Source: Oscillospiraceae bacterium
GTDB lineage: Bacteria > Bacillota > Clostridia > Saccharofermentanales > Saccharofermentanaceae
NCBI GenBank assembly: GCA_902775565.1
Contig: CACYMP010000016.1
Location: 1-51,182, forward strand
Length of the DNA: 51,182 nt
Direction of reading: 5' to 3'
Shown: positions 42,436-51,182 of the stretch, piece after piece
Numbering within the stretch: position 1 is the stretch's first letter
Layout of the letters: each line of letters opens with the position of its first letter
Notes under the pieces: generated by a model
What the model was told of the DNA's origin: nothing
The model's input: only the letters and a program-made list of their open reading frames with translations
Database searches by the model: none
Program-made: the position numbers and the translations under genes

Positions 42436-43869
42436 ATGTTCGCATATACGGATGAGCCTATCTGCGCGTGCTCCACGCCTGCGGGAATCTCGGGACTTGC
42501 CGTAATACGCATTTCGGGTAACGGATGCGGCGTTCTCACAGACAAATGCACTAAGATTATCCGCAGCAGCGGAGATTACGACAGGACTTCGCTCCTGCCC
42601 GGCTATACCTGTGCTTACGGAACGGTAATTGATCCCAAGACTCAGGATGTCATCGACCAGGTAGTCATCACACGTTTTGAAGAGCCCTTTTCATACACGG
42701 GCGAGGAGATGGTCGAGATCTCATGCCACGGTTCATCCGCGGTAAAGCAGGAGATCTTAAGGTGCCTGGGCATGTCCGGCATAAGAGTCGCTTATCCGGG
42801 TGAGTTCTCGAGAAGGGCATTCATCAACGGCAAGATGAGCCTTGCATCCGCGGAAGCAGTCATGGACGTTATCAATGCGGACACAGAGCGTCAGCTCCAG
42901 GCAGCGGGAAGCCTTATGTCAGGCCCGCTGGCAGGCAAGATCGATTCCATCGAGACAAGTCTTTACGCTCAGATGGCCAGGATCGAATCACTGGTCGAGT
43001 TTGACCGTGACACCGATGACGGTTCCGGCACCGAAGCCGAAGAAGATGAAATACTTGAAGAGCTCGACAGACAGCGCGAGGCACTTTCTGCACTGTGCGC
43101 GGGATACGGCAAGGGAAGGATACTTTCAGAACGCATGAGAGTCGCTCTCTTAGGGCTCCCCAACAGCGGAAAGAGCACATTGCTCAATACTCTTACAGGA
43201 TATGACCGCGCTATCGTAACCGAAGTTGCGGGAACGACAAGGGACACCATAGAGGTCCAGGTCGACATCAACGGGATCCCCGTTACGCTCATTGATACTG
43301 CAGGCATCAGAGATACAGATGACATCATTGAGAGCATCGGTATCGGAAGAGCGATGGAAGCCGGAAGAGAGGCGGACCTTGTTTTCTACATGATCCCTCC
43401 GGACATGATAGCTTCTGAAGTAAGATCGGGATTAAGAGAGATCGCCGAGGATATCGGAGGCGACAGGATCACAGCTGTATTCTCAAAGAGCGACGAGGGT
43501 AAGAACCCCGATGAGGAAGATATCATCGCGGTACTGGATAAGCTCGGGATAAAGAGATTTATTTCCGTCTCCGCTGAAGAAGAACTCAACATCGATAAGT
43601 TAGAAGATGTTATCACGACATATTACGACAGCCTTGGCGGCGGACAGTCCGAAGGACTTCTTATCACCAACAGCCGTCATTATTCCAAATTCAACAAAGG
43701 CCTTAAAAAGCTCGACATGGCAATAGAAGCGCTCGAAAACGGTCTCGGAGTGGAAGTATGCTCCTCCGCGCTGCGCGCATGCCTGGATGAGATCGGTGAA
43801 GTTACCGGCAAGACAGTGTCGGCAACGCTTGCCGATACGATCTTTTCGCGTTTCTGCATAGGCAAGTAA
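42436..43869 (+). CDS. mnmE: tRNA modification GTPase MnmE
   Basis: A 477-residue GTPase that with MnmG modifies the wobble uridine of several tRNAs. N-terminal folate-binding domain (ICACSTPAGISGLAVIRISG ... GEFSRRAFINGKMSL), G domain with GLPNSGKST (G1), DTAGIRDT (G3) and FSKSDEG in place of NKxD (G4), and the C-terminal catalytic CIGK. The stop abuts the mnmG ATG, so the two partners are coupled. Confidence 0.97.
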   Translation: MFAYTDEPICACSTPAGISGLAVIRISGNGCGVLTDKCTKIIRSSGDYDRTSLLPGYTCAYGTVIDPKTQDVIDQVVITRFEEPFSYTGEEMVEISCHGSSAVKQEILRCLGMSGIRVAYPGEFSRRAFINGKMSLASAEAVMDVINADTERQLQAAGSLMSGPLAGKIDSIETSLYAQMARIESLVEFDRDTDDGSGTEAEEDEILEELDRQREALSALCAGYGKGRILSERMRVALLGLPNSGKSTLLNTLTGYDRAIVTEVAGTTRDTIEVQVDINGIPVTLIDTAGIRDTDDIIESIGIGRAMEAGREADLVFYMIPPDMIASEVRSGLREIAEDIGGDRITAVFSKSDEGKNPDEEDIIAVLDKLGIKRFISVSAEEELNIDKLEDVITTYYDSLGGGQSEGLLITNSRHYSKFNKGLKKLDMAIEALENGLGVEVCSSALRACLDEIGEVTGKTVSATLADTIFSRFCIGK

Positions 43870-45804
43870 ATGAACCTCGAAGAAGCAGTCAGACTCGAAC
43901 ACAGTTTCGAAGCAGGCAGTTTTGATGTCTGTGTGGTCGGAGCCGGTCATGCCGGCTGCGAAGCTGCACACGCTTGTGCGGTATTGGGTCTCAAGACCAT
44001 CCTTTTCACACTGGCTCTTGATTCGCTTGCAAACCTTCCCTGCAATCCGAGCATCGGAGGCACATCCAAAGGTCAGCTCGTAAGGGAAGTTGATGCGCTA
44101 GGCGGCGTTATAGGCAAGATGGCCGACAAGTGCGCCGTCCAGATGAGAATGCTCAACAGGTCAAAGGGACCTGCCGTATATTCGCCGAGAGCCCAGGAAG
44201 ACAGAGCTATGTATTCCGTCGAGATGAAGCATTATCTCGAGAACACAGAGAACCTGACGCTTGTTCAGGCGCATATCACGGAGCTCCTTACGGATGAGAA
44301 CGGAAACGCCTGCGGTGTAATGACTGCCGGCAGCGCTGTTTACAGATCGAAAGCAGTGGTCATCTGCTCCGGTACCTATATGGAATCGAGGACCATCAGA
44401 GGCGAGGTCATAACGGCGAGCGGCCCGGACGGACTGCCGAGATCCGAAGGACTTTCCGCTTCTCTTAAAGCATGCGGAATACCGATACTCAGATTCAAGA
44501 CGGGAACGCCTGTAAGAGTAAATTCCAACTCGTGCGATTTTTCGCAAATGACGAGACAGGACGGAGAAGATGATGTTCCGCCTTTCTCTTTCGAAAACGA
44601 GATGGACGGCATAGGCCCAGTGCCTTCTTCCGAACAGATCCCCTGCTGGTCTGTATGGACCACTCCGGAGACTAAGGAGATAATCTCCTCGAACATGGAC
44701 AGATCGCCTCTTTACAGCGGCGTGATAAAAGGCGTAGGTCCCAGGTACTGCCCCTCGATAGAAGACAAGTTCATGCGCTTTGCAGACAAGGAGCGCCACC
44801 AGATATTCGTTGAGCCTATGGGCAGGCATACAAACGAGATGTACCTGCAGGGCTTTTCGACGAGCCTTCCCGAAGAAGTGCAGATAAGGATGGTCAGATC
44901 CCTTCCGGGTCTTTCCGAAGCGGTCATACAAAGAACTGCGTATGCCATCGAATACGATCTCGTTGACCCGCTCTCGCTTAAGGCTTCGCTTGAGAGCAAA
45001 GTAGTGGCAGGTCTTTTCACTGCCGGCCAGATCAACGGTTCTTCAGGATATGAGGAGGCCGCGGGCCAGGGCATCGTTGCAGGCATCAACGCCGCGATGA
45101 AGGTGCTCGGCAGAAAGCCCGTGATAATCGACCGCTCGCAGGGTTACATCGGCGTGCTCATTGATGACCTTGTTACCAAGGGGACCAACGAACCGTACCG
45201 TATGATGACTTCCAGAGCCGAATACAGGCTTTTCCTGAGGCAGGACAATGCCGATGAGAGGCTTACGCCGATAGGACACGAGACAGGTCTTATAAGCGAT
45301 GAAAGATACGCCAAGTTCCTTGCCAAGAGGGAAGCGATCGCCAAAGAGACCGAACGTCTGCGCAGAACGTATATCGGACCTACCAAAGCTTTGGGAGAAG
45401 CGCTGGCCGAAGTCGAGCAGACCCTGCCCAAATCAGGCGAGAGCCTCGCCGACCTTATCAAGCGTCCGGGCGTAACTTACGAGATGCTCGCGCCTTTCGA
45501 CAAGGACCGGAAAGAACTTCCGAAAGCGGTAACCAAAGCCTGCGAAACGGATATCAAGTACGAGGGCTATCTCGCGCTCGAAAAAGAGAAGATAGAAAGA
45601 TTTGCGAGCCTTGAGAAGATCGCTATCCCCGAAGATACCGATTACAAGTCGATAAAGGGATTAAGACTCGAGGCGGCCCAGAAGCTTTCCGACATCAGAC
45701 CGGAAAACGTAGGACGCGCATCGCGCATTTCGGGAGTATCCCCGGCTGACTGTGAGGTTTTGCTGGTATATCTCGAACAGAGGAGAAGAAGCCATGCTCA
45801 ATGA
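43870..45804 (+). CDS. mnmG: tRNA uridine-5-carboxymethylaminomethyl modification enzyme MnmG
   Basis: A 644-residue FAD protein, partner of MnmE. FAD-binding motif VVGAGHAGCEAAHA, then NPSIGGTSKGQLVREVDALGG, CSGTYMESRTIRGE, LRFKTGTPVRV and QINGSSGYEEAAGQG. The C-terminal helical domain ends ISGVSPADCEVLLVYLEQRR. Length normal. It overlaps rsmG by 11 bp. Confidence 0.98.
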   Translation: MNLEEAVRLEHSFEAGSFDVCVVGAGHAGCEAAHACAVLGLKTILFTLALDSLANLPCNPSIGGTSKGQLVREVDALGGVIGKMADKCAVQMRMLNRSKGPAVYSPRAQEDRAMYSVEMKHYLENTENLTLVQAHITELLTDENGNACGVMTAGSAVYRSKAVVICSGTYMESRTIRGEVITASGPDGLPRSEGLSASLKACGIPILRFKTGTPVRVNSNSCDFSQMTRQDGEDDVPPFSFENEMDGIGPVPSSEQIPCWSVWTTPETKEIISSNMDRSPLYSGVIKGVGPRYCPSIEDKFMRFADKERHQIFVEPMGRHTNEMYLQGFSTSLPEEVQIRMVRSLPGLSEAVIQRTAYAIEYDLVDPLSLKASLESKVVAGLFTAGQINGSSGYEEAAGQGIVAGINAAMKVLGRKPVIIDRSQGYIGVLIDDLVTKGTNEPYRMMTSRAEYRLFLRQDNADERLTPIGHETGLISDERYAKFLAKREAIAKETERLRRTYIGPTKALGEALAEVEQTLPKSGESLADLIKRPGVTYEMLAPFDKDRKELPKAVTKACETDIKYEGYLALEKEKIERFASLEKIAIPEDTDYKSIKGLRLEAAQKLSDIRPENVGRASRISGVSPADCEVLLVYLEQRRRSHAQ

Positions 45805-46687
45805 CAACTACCGCAAGAGAAAACCGATAACCAAAGCAGATATCAAGAGGCTCAGAGACAGCCTGCCCAAGCGCGTGGATATAGGCAGTGAAGGAACAAA
45901 GGTCACTCCCAAGAACGAAGAAGGACCTAAACCTGAGAATGCTGAAGACGCTTCAGGCGTTGCACCCGTACTGGAAGAACATCTTCCCGAGATATGCGTT
46001 CCGCTGTCCGCAGAAGAGATACGTTCATTCCAGGTCTATGCATCCATGCTCAGGGAAAAGAACAAGGTAATGAACCTGACGGCCGTTGACGATGACAACG
46101 GCATCGCCATGAAGCACTTTATAGATTCGCTGACGCTCTGCCCTTACATCAGGGAAGAAGAGGCAAAGACGGGAAGAAACGATCTTACCCTTGCCGATAT
46201 CGGAACGGGAGCGGGCTTCCCCGGCCTTCCGCTGAAGATATCCATGCCGGAACTCCAGGTAACCCTTATGGATTCGCTTGCAAAGCGCCTCGGGTTCCTT
46301 AGCGAGGTGTGTACCGCGCTCTCTCTTGAAGGCGTCAATATGGTCCACACAAGAGCCGAAGACGGCGGTAAGGACAAGAAATACCGGGAGAGCTTCGATA
46401 TCGTCACGGCAAGAGCCGTAGCGGCACTTCCGGTGCTTGCGGAATACTGTCTGCCCTTTGTTAAGGTCGGAGGAGTATTCCTTGCAATGAAGGGTCATGC
46501 CGAAGATGAGATCAAGAGCGCCACAAAGGCTATCGCACTGCTCGGAGGCACGATAGAGAAAACTGATACGTTCAGACTTCCGGGAACCGATATGGACCGT
46601 TCGATAATCGTTGTGAGGAAGATACGGCCCACACCGGCCAGATTCCCAAGAAAGGCGGGGCTGCCTGCCAAGGAGCCTTTGTCCTGA
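45794..46687 (+). CDS. rsmG: 16S rRNA (guanine-527-N7)-methyltransferase RsmG with N-terminal extension
   Basis: The Rossmann methyltransferase that modifies G527 in 16S rRNA. SAM motif LADIGTGAGFPGLPLKI, then LMDSLAKRLGFL, ARAVAALPVLAEYCLPFVKVGG. From the ATG at 45794, with AGGAGAAG upstream, it has 297 residues. The family is usually 210-240 residues. The extra part is a basic then Pro/Glu-rich stretch of about 65 residues before the core. Last gene of the operon; a terminator follows. Confidence 0.95.
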   Translation: MLNDNYRKRKPITKADIKRLRDSLPKRVDIGSEGTKVTPKNEEGPKPENAEDASGVAPVLEEHLPEICVPLSAEEIRSFQVYASMLREKNKVMNLTAVDDDNGIAMKHFIDSLTLCPYIREEEAKTGRNDLTLADIGTGAGFPGLPLKISMPELQVTLMDSLAKRLGFLSEVCTALSLEGVNMVHTRAEDGGKDKKYRESFDIVTARAVAALPVLAEYCLPFVKVGGVFLAMKGHAEDEIKSATKAIALLGGTIEKTDTFRLPGTDMDRSIIVVRKIRPTPARFPRKAGLPAKEPLS

Positions 46688-46698
46688 AACTGATAATG

Positions 46699-46730
46699 AG
46701 ATCCCGGCGGATATTTGCCGGGATCTTTTT
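46699..46730 (+). terminator. Intrinsic terminator of the rpmH-rsmG operon
   Basis: A 10-bp perfect stem (AGATCCCGGC 46699-46708, GCCGGGATCT 46717-46726) followed by TTTT. Confidence 0.92.
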
Positions 46731-46820
46731 CTATCCGGACTGCAAACATGCCGAAAAATGTCCTGATATTCACCGCCTATTTATTATAATATTTACGCGT
46801 GCGCGAATTATTAATAGTTG

Positions 46821-46829
46821 TGTTATAAT
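46821..46829 (+). promoter_or_regulatory. Extended -10 promoter of gyrA
   Basis: TGTTATAAT (TGnTATAAT) at 46821-46829, about 62 bp before the gyrA ATG. No clear -35 hexamer at 17 bp. Confidence 0.6.
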
Positions 46830-46891
46830 ACTGTAGTTTGGAAAATAGACGAACCGCAGGCATAGCCGGCGGCGACAATCGGAGGTAACAA

Positions 46892-49537
46892 ATGGCTGAG
46901 AGTGAAGATAAGAAGCTGATCAGAATGCAGCAGGAAGCTGATATGGATCAGGCCTTCAAGTCGGAACAGACTACGATCATCCCTGTCGATCTCGACGGCG
47001 AGATGAGGAAGTCCTTTATAGATTACGCGATGTCGGTCATCTCTGACCGTGCGCTTCCCGATATCAGAGACGGTATGAAGCCTGTCCACAGAAGGATCAT
47101 CTACTCGATGTTCACTCAGGGCTTCACACCTGACAAGCCGTACCGTAAGTGCGCTACCACGGTCGGAGACGTTTTGGGACGTTTCCATCCTCACGGTGAC
47201 GCTTCCGTTTACGATGCATTGGTCAGACTTGCACAGGATTTCTCACTGAGACATCCCCTGGTCGACGGACACGGCAACTTCGGTTCGTTGGACGGAGATC
47301 CGCCGGCTGCATACCGTTATACAGAGGCTAGGCTTGATAAGATCGCTCTCGAGATGGTACGTGACATCAACAAGAATACCGTTGATTTCAGACCTAACTT
47401 CGACGAGCACGAGATGGAGCCTGTAGCTCTCCCTTCACGTTTCCCGAACCTCCTGGTCAACGGCGGTATCGGTATCGCCGTAGGTATGGCGACCAACATC
47501 CCTCCGCATAATCTTGGCGAAGTCATCGACGGCTGCGTCATGATGATCGAGAACCCTGACGTATCTGTTGAAGAACTCATGACCGTCATCAAGGGACCTG
47601 ATTTCCCTACAGGCGGCGCTATCCTCGGCACATCCGGAATCCGTGAGGCTTACACGACGGGCAGAGGCCGTATCATGGTACGTGCGCATGCCGAGATCGA
47701 AGACCACGCCGGAAAGACAAGGATCATCGTTCACGACATTCCTTACTGCGTTAACAAGGCAAGACTCATCGAGAGGATGGCTGACCTTGTTAAGGAGAAG
47801 AAGGTAGAGGGCATCACGGGTATCAGAGATGAGTCTGACCGTAATGAACAGGTCAGGATCGTTATCGACGTCAAGAAGGACGCAAACCCTGAAGTAGTAC
47901 TCAACCAGCTCTATAAGAACTGCTCGCTGCAGGAAGCATGCTGCGCAAATATGCTCGCGCTGGTTCCTGATGCGAACGGCAAGCTCGAGCCTAAGCTAAT
48001 CGGCCTCAAGGACGCGCTCTATTACTACATCAACCACCAGGAAGATGTCGTTACGCGCCGTACACAGTATGACCTCGAGAAAGACGAACAGAAGCGTCAT
48101 ATCGATGAGGGACTCCTTATCGCCATCGACAATATCGATGAGATCATCTCGATCATCAGAGGTTCAAGGACCGAGGTCGAGGCCAAGGCACGTATGTGCG
48201 AGAGGTTCGGCCTTTCCGACAAGCAGGCCCAGCAGATCGTAGACATGAGACTCGGCCGTCTTACAGGCCTCGAGCGCGAGAAGCTCGAAGCGGAGATCAA
48301 GGCTCTCACTGAAGAGATCGAGTATTTCCATAAGGTCCTCAGCGACAAGACGCTGCTTGATTCCATCATCAAGGACGAGCTCATCGCCATCAAGAACAAG
48401 TATGCTACACCCAGGATCACGGAGATCGTTTACGGTTCGTTCGACGATATCGATGACGAGTCTCTCATCCAGGAAGACAATATCGTTGTCACGCTGACAC
48501 ACATGGGCTACATCAAGCGTCAGCTCGTTTCGACATACAAGGCCCAGCACAGGGGCGGCCGCGGAATCTCCGGCCAGTCCACACGTGAAGAGGACTATGT
48601 CGAGAAGATCATCACGACGACGACCCATAAGTTCCTGCTGTGCTTCACCAATACCGGCAGGGTATTCAAGATCAAAGGCTACAAGATCCCTGAGACAACG
48701 TCACGCTCATCGCGCGGCACGGCTCTGGTCAATCTCCTGAAGCTCGCGGACGGCGAGTCCATCCATAACGTCATTCCTGTTGATGATTTCGAGAACGAGG
48801 ATCTCTTCCTCACCATGGTCACAAGACAGGGCGTTATCAAGAAGACTGCGCTTTCGAAATATGCAAACATCAACAAGAACGGTCTCATTGCGGCAAGACT
48901 CAGAGAAGATGACAGCATCGTCTCCGTCAAGCTCACATCCGCAGGACAGGAAGTCATCGTTGTCAGTGCCGAGGGTAAGGCCATCAGATTCAATTCTGAT
49001 GATGCCCGTGACATGGGACGTACAGCTTCCGGTGTCCGTGCCATGAGACTTGATGACGGTGACGTCGTAGTAGGCATGGAGCCTGTCGATCCTGACAAGG
49101 AGATCCTTGTTATCTCCGAGAACGGCTACGGCAAGAGGACCAAGGCAGACGACTACAGAAGCCAGAACAGAGGCGGTAAGGGCCTTATCACATACAAGGT
49201 CAGCGAGAAGACCGGACGTCTTATCGGTACTGTTCCTGTAACTGATGAGGATGACCTGCTCATCATCACTGGCCAGGGCGTCATCATCAGAGTATCCGCT
49301 TCCGAGATCCCGACACTTTCACGTGCAACTTCCGGCGTAAGGCTCATGAAGGCTAAGAACGCGACGATCGTTGACTTCGCTCTTACGGATAAGGAAGAGC
49401 CTGAGGAAGAGGGCGCTGAAGAGAATGCAGATGCGGCACCGGTAAATGATCAGGCAGCAGAGGCTGATACTGAAGCAGGTCCCGAGGCGTCAGAAGAAGC
49501 CGGCGGTAAGGATACCGAAGACGGAAACGAAGTATGA
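46892..49537 (+). CDS. gyrA: DNA gyrase subunit A
   Basis: An 881-residue subunit of gyrase carrying the breakage-reunion domain and C-terminal DNA-wrapping blades. Catalytic tyrosine Y143 (AAYRYTEARL). A GyrA box variant QHRGGRG near 550 separates it from ParC. In the quinolone region the sequence HPHGDASVYD places Ala104 and Ser105 where E. coli has Ser83-Ala84; Asp108 matches Asp87. An acidic Glu/Ala-rich tail of about 55 residues follows the last blade. gyrB is not adjacent. It overlaps the carboxypeptidase gene by 4 bp (ATGA). Confidence 0.97.
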   Translation: MAESEDKKLIRMQQEADMDQAFKSEQTTIIPVDLDGEMRKSFIDYAMSVISDRALPDIRDGMKPVHRRIIYSMFTQGFTPDKPYRKCATTVGDVLGRFHPHGDASVYDALVRLAQDFSLRHPLVDGHGNFGSLDGDPPAAYRYTEARLDKIALEMVRDINKNTVDFRPNFDEHEMEPVALPSRFPNLLVNGGIGIAVGMATNIPPHNLGEVIDGCVMMIENPDVSVEELMTVIKGPDFPTGGAILGTSGIREAYTTGRGRIMVRAHAEIEDHAGKTRIIVHDIPYCVNKARLIERMADLVKEKKVEGITGIRDESDRNEQVRIVIDVKKDANPEVVLNQLYKNCSLQEACCANMLALVPDANGKLEPKLIGLKDALYYYINHQEDVVTRRTQYDLEKDEQKRHIDEGLLIAIDNIDEIISIIRGSRTEVEAKARMCERFGLSDKQAQQIVDMRLGRLTGLEREKLEAEIKALTEEIEYFHKVLSDKTLLDSIIKDELIAIKNKYATPRITEIVYGSFDDIDDESLIQEDNIVVTLTHMGYIKRQLVSTYKAQHRGGRGISGQSTREEDYVEKIITTTTHKFLLCFTNTGRVFKIKGYKIPETTSRSSRGTALVNLLKLADGESIHNVIPVDDFENEDLFLTMVTRQGVIKKTALSKYANINKNGLIAARLREDDSIVSVKLTSAGQEVIVVSAEGKAIRFNSDDARDMGRTASGVRAMRLDDGDVVVGMEPVDPDKEILVISENGYGKRTKADDYRSQNRGGKGLITYKVSEKTGRLIGTVPVTDEDDLLIITGQGVIIRVSASEIPTLSRATSGVRLMKAKNATIVDFALTDKEEPEEEGAEENADAAPVNDQAAEADTEAGPEASEEAGGKDTEDGNEV

Positions 49538-50937
49538 TGAAGATCTTCCGCAGGTTATCGGCATTTGTCCTCACAGCAGCGACGGTACTGACATTCTCAT
49601 CGGTGCCGGCATCGCTTGTTACGGCGGATGTTGGACAGCCTGAGATCTATGTCCCTGCACTCGAGGATGTACACTGTACCTCTTACTGCGTATATGACAA
49701 GACCACAGGGCTTAATATCCTCGGTCTGAAGACTGACGAGAAGATATTTCCTGCATCGATGACCAAGGTCATGACATGCATGCTGAGCCTCGAGTATCTG
49801 GATACCGATGAGAAGCTTACGGTTTCCGAGGATGCTCTCAAAGGACTTGGAAACGATTCCTCTCTCATGGGCGTGCTCAAAGGCGAGAAGGTAAAGGTAA
49901 GTGAACTCCTCTACGGTCTCATGCTTCCTTCGGGCAACGATGCCGCGAACGTTCTTGCGGAAGGATGCGTTGATGCTTTCTTCGAGAAGTTCCCCGCAGA
50001 CGGCGAGGCGGTCAATAAAGACGGCGTTAACTCGAAGTATATTACCGATACTCTTCACGATTCTAAGGAGAATATCCTGAACTTCCGTAAGATCGAGGCG
50101 TTTGCGTGCCTGATGAATATCAGGGCCGAAAAGCTCGGATGCAAGGGCACCCACTTTACCAATGCCTGCGGTCTGCACGATGACAACCACTACACCACGG
50201 CGCAGGATATCTGCACCATGATGGCTGCGGCTACGGATAACCCGGATTTCAACACCCTGATCAGCTGCCCTTCACACGTATTCAAGGCAACTAACCGTCA
50301 CAGAGCGGAACCCTGGTCTTATGTAAAGAATTCTAATAACTTATTATATGACCCCTGGCTCGCATCCAAGACGGCCAACGGTGCCGATTCGCATCTCGCT
50401 GCCATCATCGGCGGCAAGACGGGTACCACGACACAGGCAGGCAAGTGTCTGACGCTCTATACAGTCTGCAAGAACGGACACGATCTTATGGTAGTCGTAT
50501 GCAACGTACCGCCCGCATATCAGTTCTATATGACAATGTATGTGGCATCGGTCACGGCTTACGGCAACCTTTCCTGCTGGAAGAGCGATCCGGTCGAGCG
50601 CGTATTCGGAACAACAGGTGACTACAAGTCCGTTAATGCTCCTGCTGACCAGCAGCCCCAGTATGACGGCGTACAGAAGCCCGGTGAGGAACCTGCGGAT
50701 TACTATCCTGCCACACCTACACCTACACCGACTCCGACTCCCGCACCGGAGACACAGGAGGAGCTGATGGCCAAATATCCTCCGCTCGTACTGTTCGTAA
50801 AACAGAATACGGGAGTATCCGTTACGATCGGTGTGATCATGCTCGCTATCATCATAATGAATATAGTATTAATGATACGAGTAAATAACCTTAAACGCGG
50901 CCGTGTCAGAAGGGTTCGGAAGAGCAAGACTAAGTAA
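49534..50937 (+). CDS. D-alanyl-D-alanine carboxypeptidase (S11 family)
   Basis: A 467-residue low-molecular-weight penicillin-binding protein that trims the terminal D-Ala from peptidoglycan stem peptides. Signal peptide (about 1-31), S75-M-T-K78, S133-G-N135 and K295-T-G297 are all intact. After the catalytic and C-terminal domain comes a Thr-Pro repeat linker (TPTPTPTPTPAP), then a transmembrane segment (about 428-450) and an Arg/Lys-rich cytoplasmic tail. It is therefore held by a true transmembrane helix rather than an amphipathic one. The ATG at 49534 overlaps the gyrA stop; the next ATG (49537) is equally possible. Confidence 0.93.
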   Translation: MMKIFRRLSAFVLTAATVLTFSSVPASLVTADVGQPEIYVPALEDVHCTSYCVYDKTTGLNILGLKTDEKIFPASMTKVMTCMLSLEYLDTDEKLTVSEDALKGLGNDSSLMGVLKGEKVKVSELLYGLMLPSGNDAANVLAEGCVDAFFEKFPADGEAVNKDGVNSKYITDTLHDSKENILNFRKIEAFACLMNIRAEKLGCKGTHFTNACGLHDDNHYTTAQDICTMMAAATDNPDFNTLISCPSHVFKATNRHRAEPWSYVKNSNNLLYDPWLASKTANGADSHLAAIIGGKTGTTTQAGKCLTLYTVCKNGHDLMVVVCNVPPAYQFYMTMYVASVTAYGNLSCWKSDPVERVFGTTGDYKSVNAPADQQPQYDGVQKPGEEPADYYPATPTPTPTPTPAPETQEELMAKYPPLVLFVKQNTGVSVTIGVIMLAIIIMNIVLMIRVNNLKRGRVRRVRKSKTK

Positions 50938-50954
50938 GAGAATACTAATGAATT

Positions 50955-50974
50955 GGGCGGTCTTCGGGCCGCTC
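50955..50974 (+). terminator. TTCG-loop hairpin after the carboxypeptidase gene
   Basis: An 8-bp stem with two wobble pairs (GGGCGGTC 50955-50962, GGCCGCTC 50967-50974) closed by a TTCG tetraloop. An A-run, not a T-run, follows on this strand, so termination is uncertain. Confidence 0.4.
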
Positions 50975-51006
50975 AAAAAATTAATTCGAAATTCTTAAAA
51001 AACTGC

Positions 51007-51035
51007 TTGACATTAATTATCGCTTGGTATATTCT
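51007..51035 (+). promoter_or_regulatory. rRNA-operon-type promoter
   Basis: TTGACA (51007-51012) with TATTCT (51030-51035) at 17 bp, or TATATT (51028-51033) at 15 bp. It stands just upstream of a leader typical of ribosomal RNA operons. Confidence 0.7.
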
Positions 51036-51182
51036 TTACAAGCACTTTGCGGAACGGGGATGCAAAAAATGCCCCGAAACACTGCAAAAAGGCGCGGATC
51101 TTGAAAATTGAATAGAATGCAAAACTTGAAGTAAAACGGACCTTTTCAATTCTATGAATTGAGTTTAAAAAGAGTAATAGAG
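51036..51182 (+). other. Probable 16S rRNA precursor leader (16S gene lies beyond the window)
   Basis: No coding sequence. A CGGGG/CCCCG hairpin (51055-51059, 51072-51076) is followed by GATCTTGAAAATTGAATAG, a motif common in Firmicutes rRNA leaders and spacers. ATAGAAT (51112-51118) can pair with ATTCTAT (51149-51155), as in a precursor-processing stem. The mature 16S 5' sequence has not started by the window end, so the rRNA assignment is an inference from this leader. Confidence 0.6.

Noticed and set aside
50955..50974. Firm terminator after the carboxypeptidase gene
   Set aside because: The hairpin is convincing but is followed by A rather than T on the coding strand, so only a low-confidence call was kept.

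Overview
This window is a chromosomal segment of a low-to-mid G+C Gram-positive anaerobe, most likely class Clostridia (Bacillota). The evidence is the gene set: a SCIFF ranthipeptide precursor with its radical-SAM maturase, a Veg-family protein, RqcP and DivIC, a YidC without the large N-terminal domain followed by Jag, zinc-type S14, and Firmicutes-style promoters and intrinsic terminators. The yabP/yabQ sporulation genes that often separate rqcP from divIC are absent, which would fit a non-sporulating lineage. Genus cannot be set from sequence alone.

Layout. (1) 1-450: no gene, an array of imperfect hairpin repeats. (2) 451-4421, minus strand: SCIFF maturase, SCIFF precursor peptide, an Orn/Lys/Arg-decarboxylase-like PLP enzyme, and a zinc-ribbon protein with a degenerate HD domain. 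(3) 4796-5071: a small unknown protein. (4) 5300-9431, minus strand: divIC, rqcP, recR, ybaB, dnaX and the small SRP RNA, followed by an anchored protein with a catalytically degenerate beta-lactamase-like fold (9500-10741). (5) 11020-12347: veg and ispE. (6) 12350-17186, minus strand: arginine genes argC-argB-argD-argF with a GNAT acetyltransferase at the end, behind an ArgR-like operator. (7) 17605-25194, plus strand: an orphan MsmK-type sugar-transport ATPase, a PucR/CdaR-type regulator, ftsE-ftsX-EnvC-like M23 hydrolase, a methyltransferase and hslO (Hsp33). (8) 25242-36510: the S10 and spc ribosomal-protein operons from rpsJ to secY, with a long structured leader and a structured rpsJ-rplC spacer. 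(9) 36584-39594: a two-component system and a zinc-ribbon membrane protein. (10) 39654-46730: rpmH-rnpA-yidD-yidC-jag-mnmE-mnmG-rsmG. (11) 46821-50937: gyrA with an overlapping D,D-carboxypeptidase gene. (12) 51007 to the end: an rRNA-type promoter and leader; the 16S gene itself would lie just outside.

How the parts work together. The window is mostly informational and envelope housekeeping: translation (ribosomal proteins, SecY, YidC, SRP RNA), tRNA modification (MnmE/MnmG), replication and repair (DnaX, RecR, GyrA), and division or wall turnover (DivIC, FtsEX with its hydrolase activator, the carboxypeptidase). The accessory parts are the ranthipeptide locus and the arginine operon.

Most notable observations. 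The rnpA reading frame runs open through the whole of rpmH. Its only conventional start codon is a TTG exactly 4 nt upstream of the rpmH ATG, behind the same Shine-Dalgarno sequence. This is the arrangement described for Thermus and is unexpected in a Clostridium-like genome. Other points are a terminator placed between the SCIFF peptide and its maturase, two candidate ribosomal-protein regulatory RNAs, an ArgR-like palindrome on the arg promoter -10, a Mycobacterium-like Ala-Ser in the GyrA quinolone pocket, and several housekeeping proteins (FtsE, DnaX, ArgD, RsmG, L22, GyrA) with unusual low-complexity or charged extensions.
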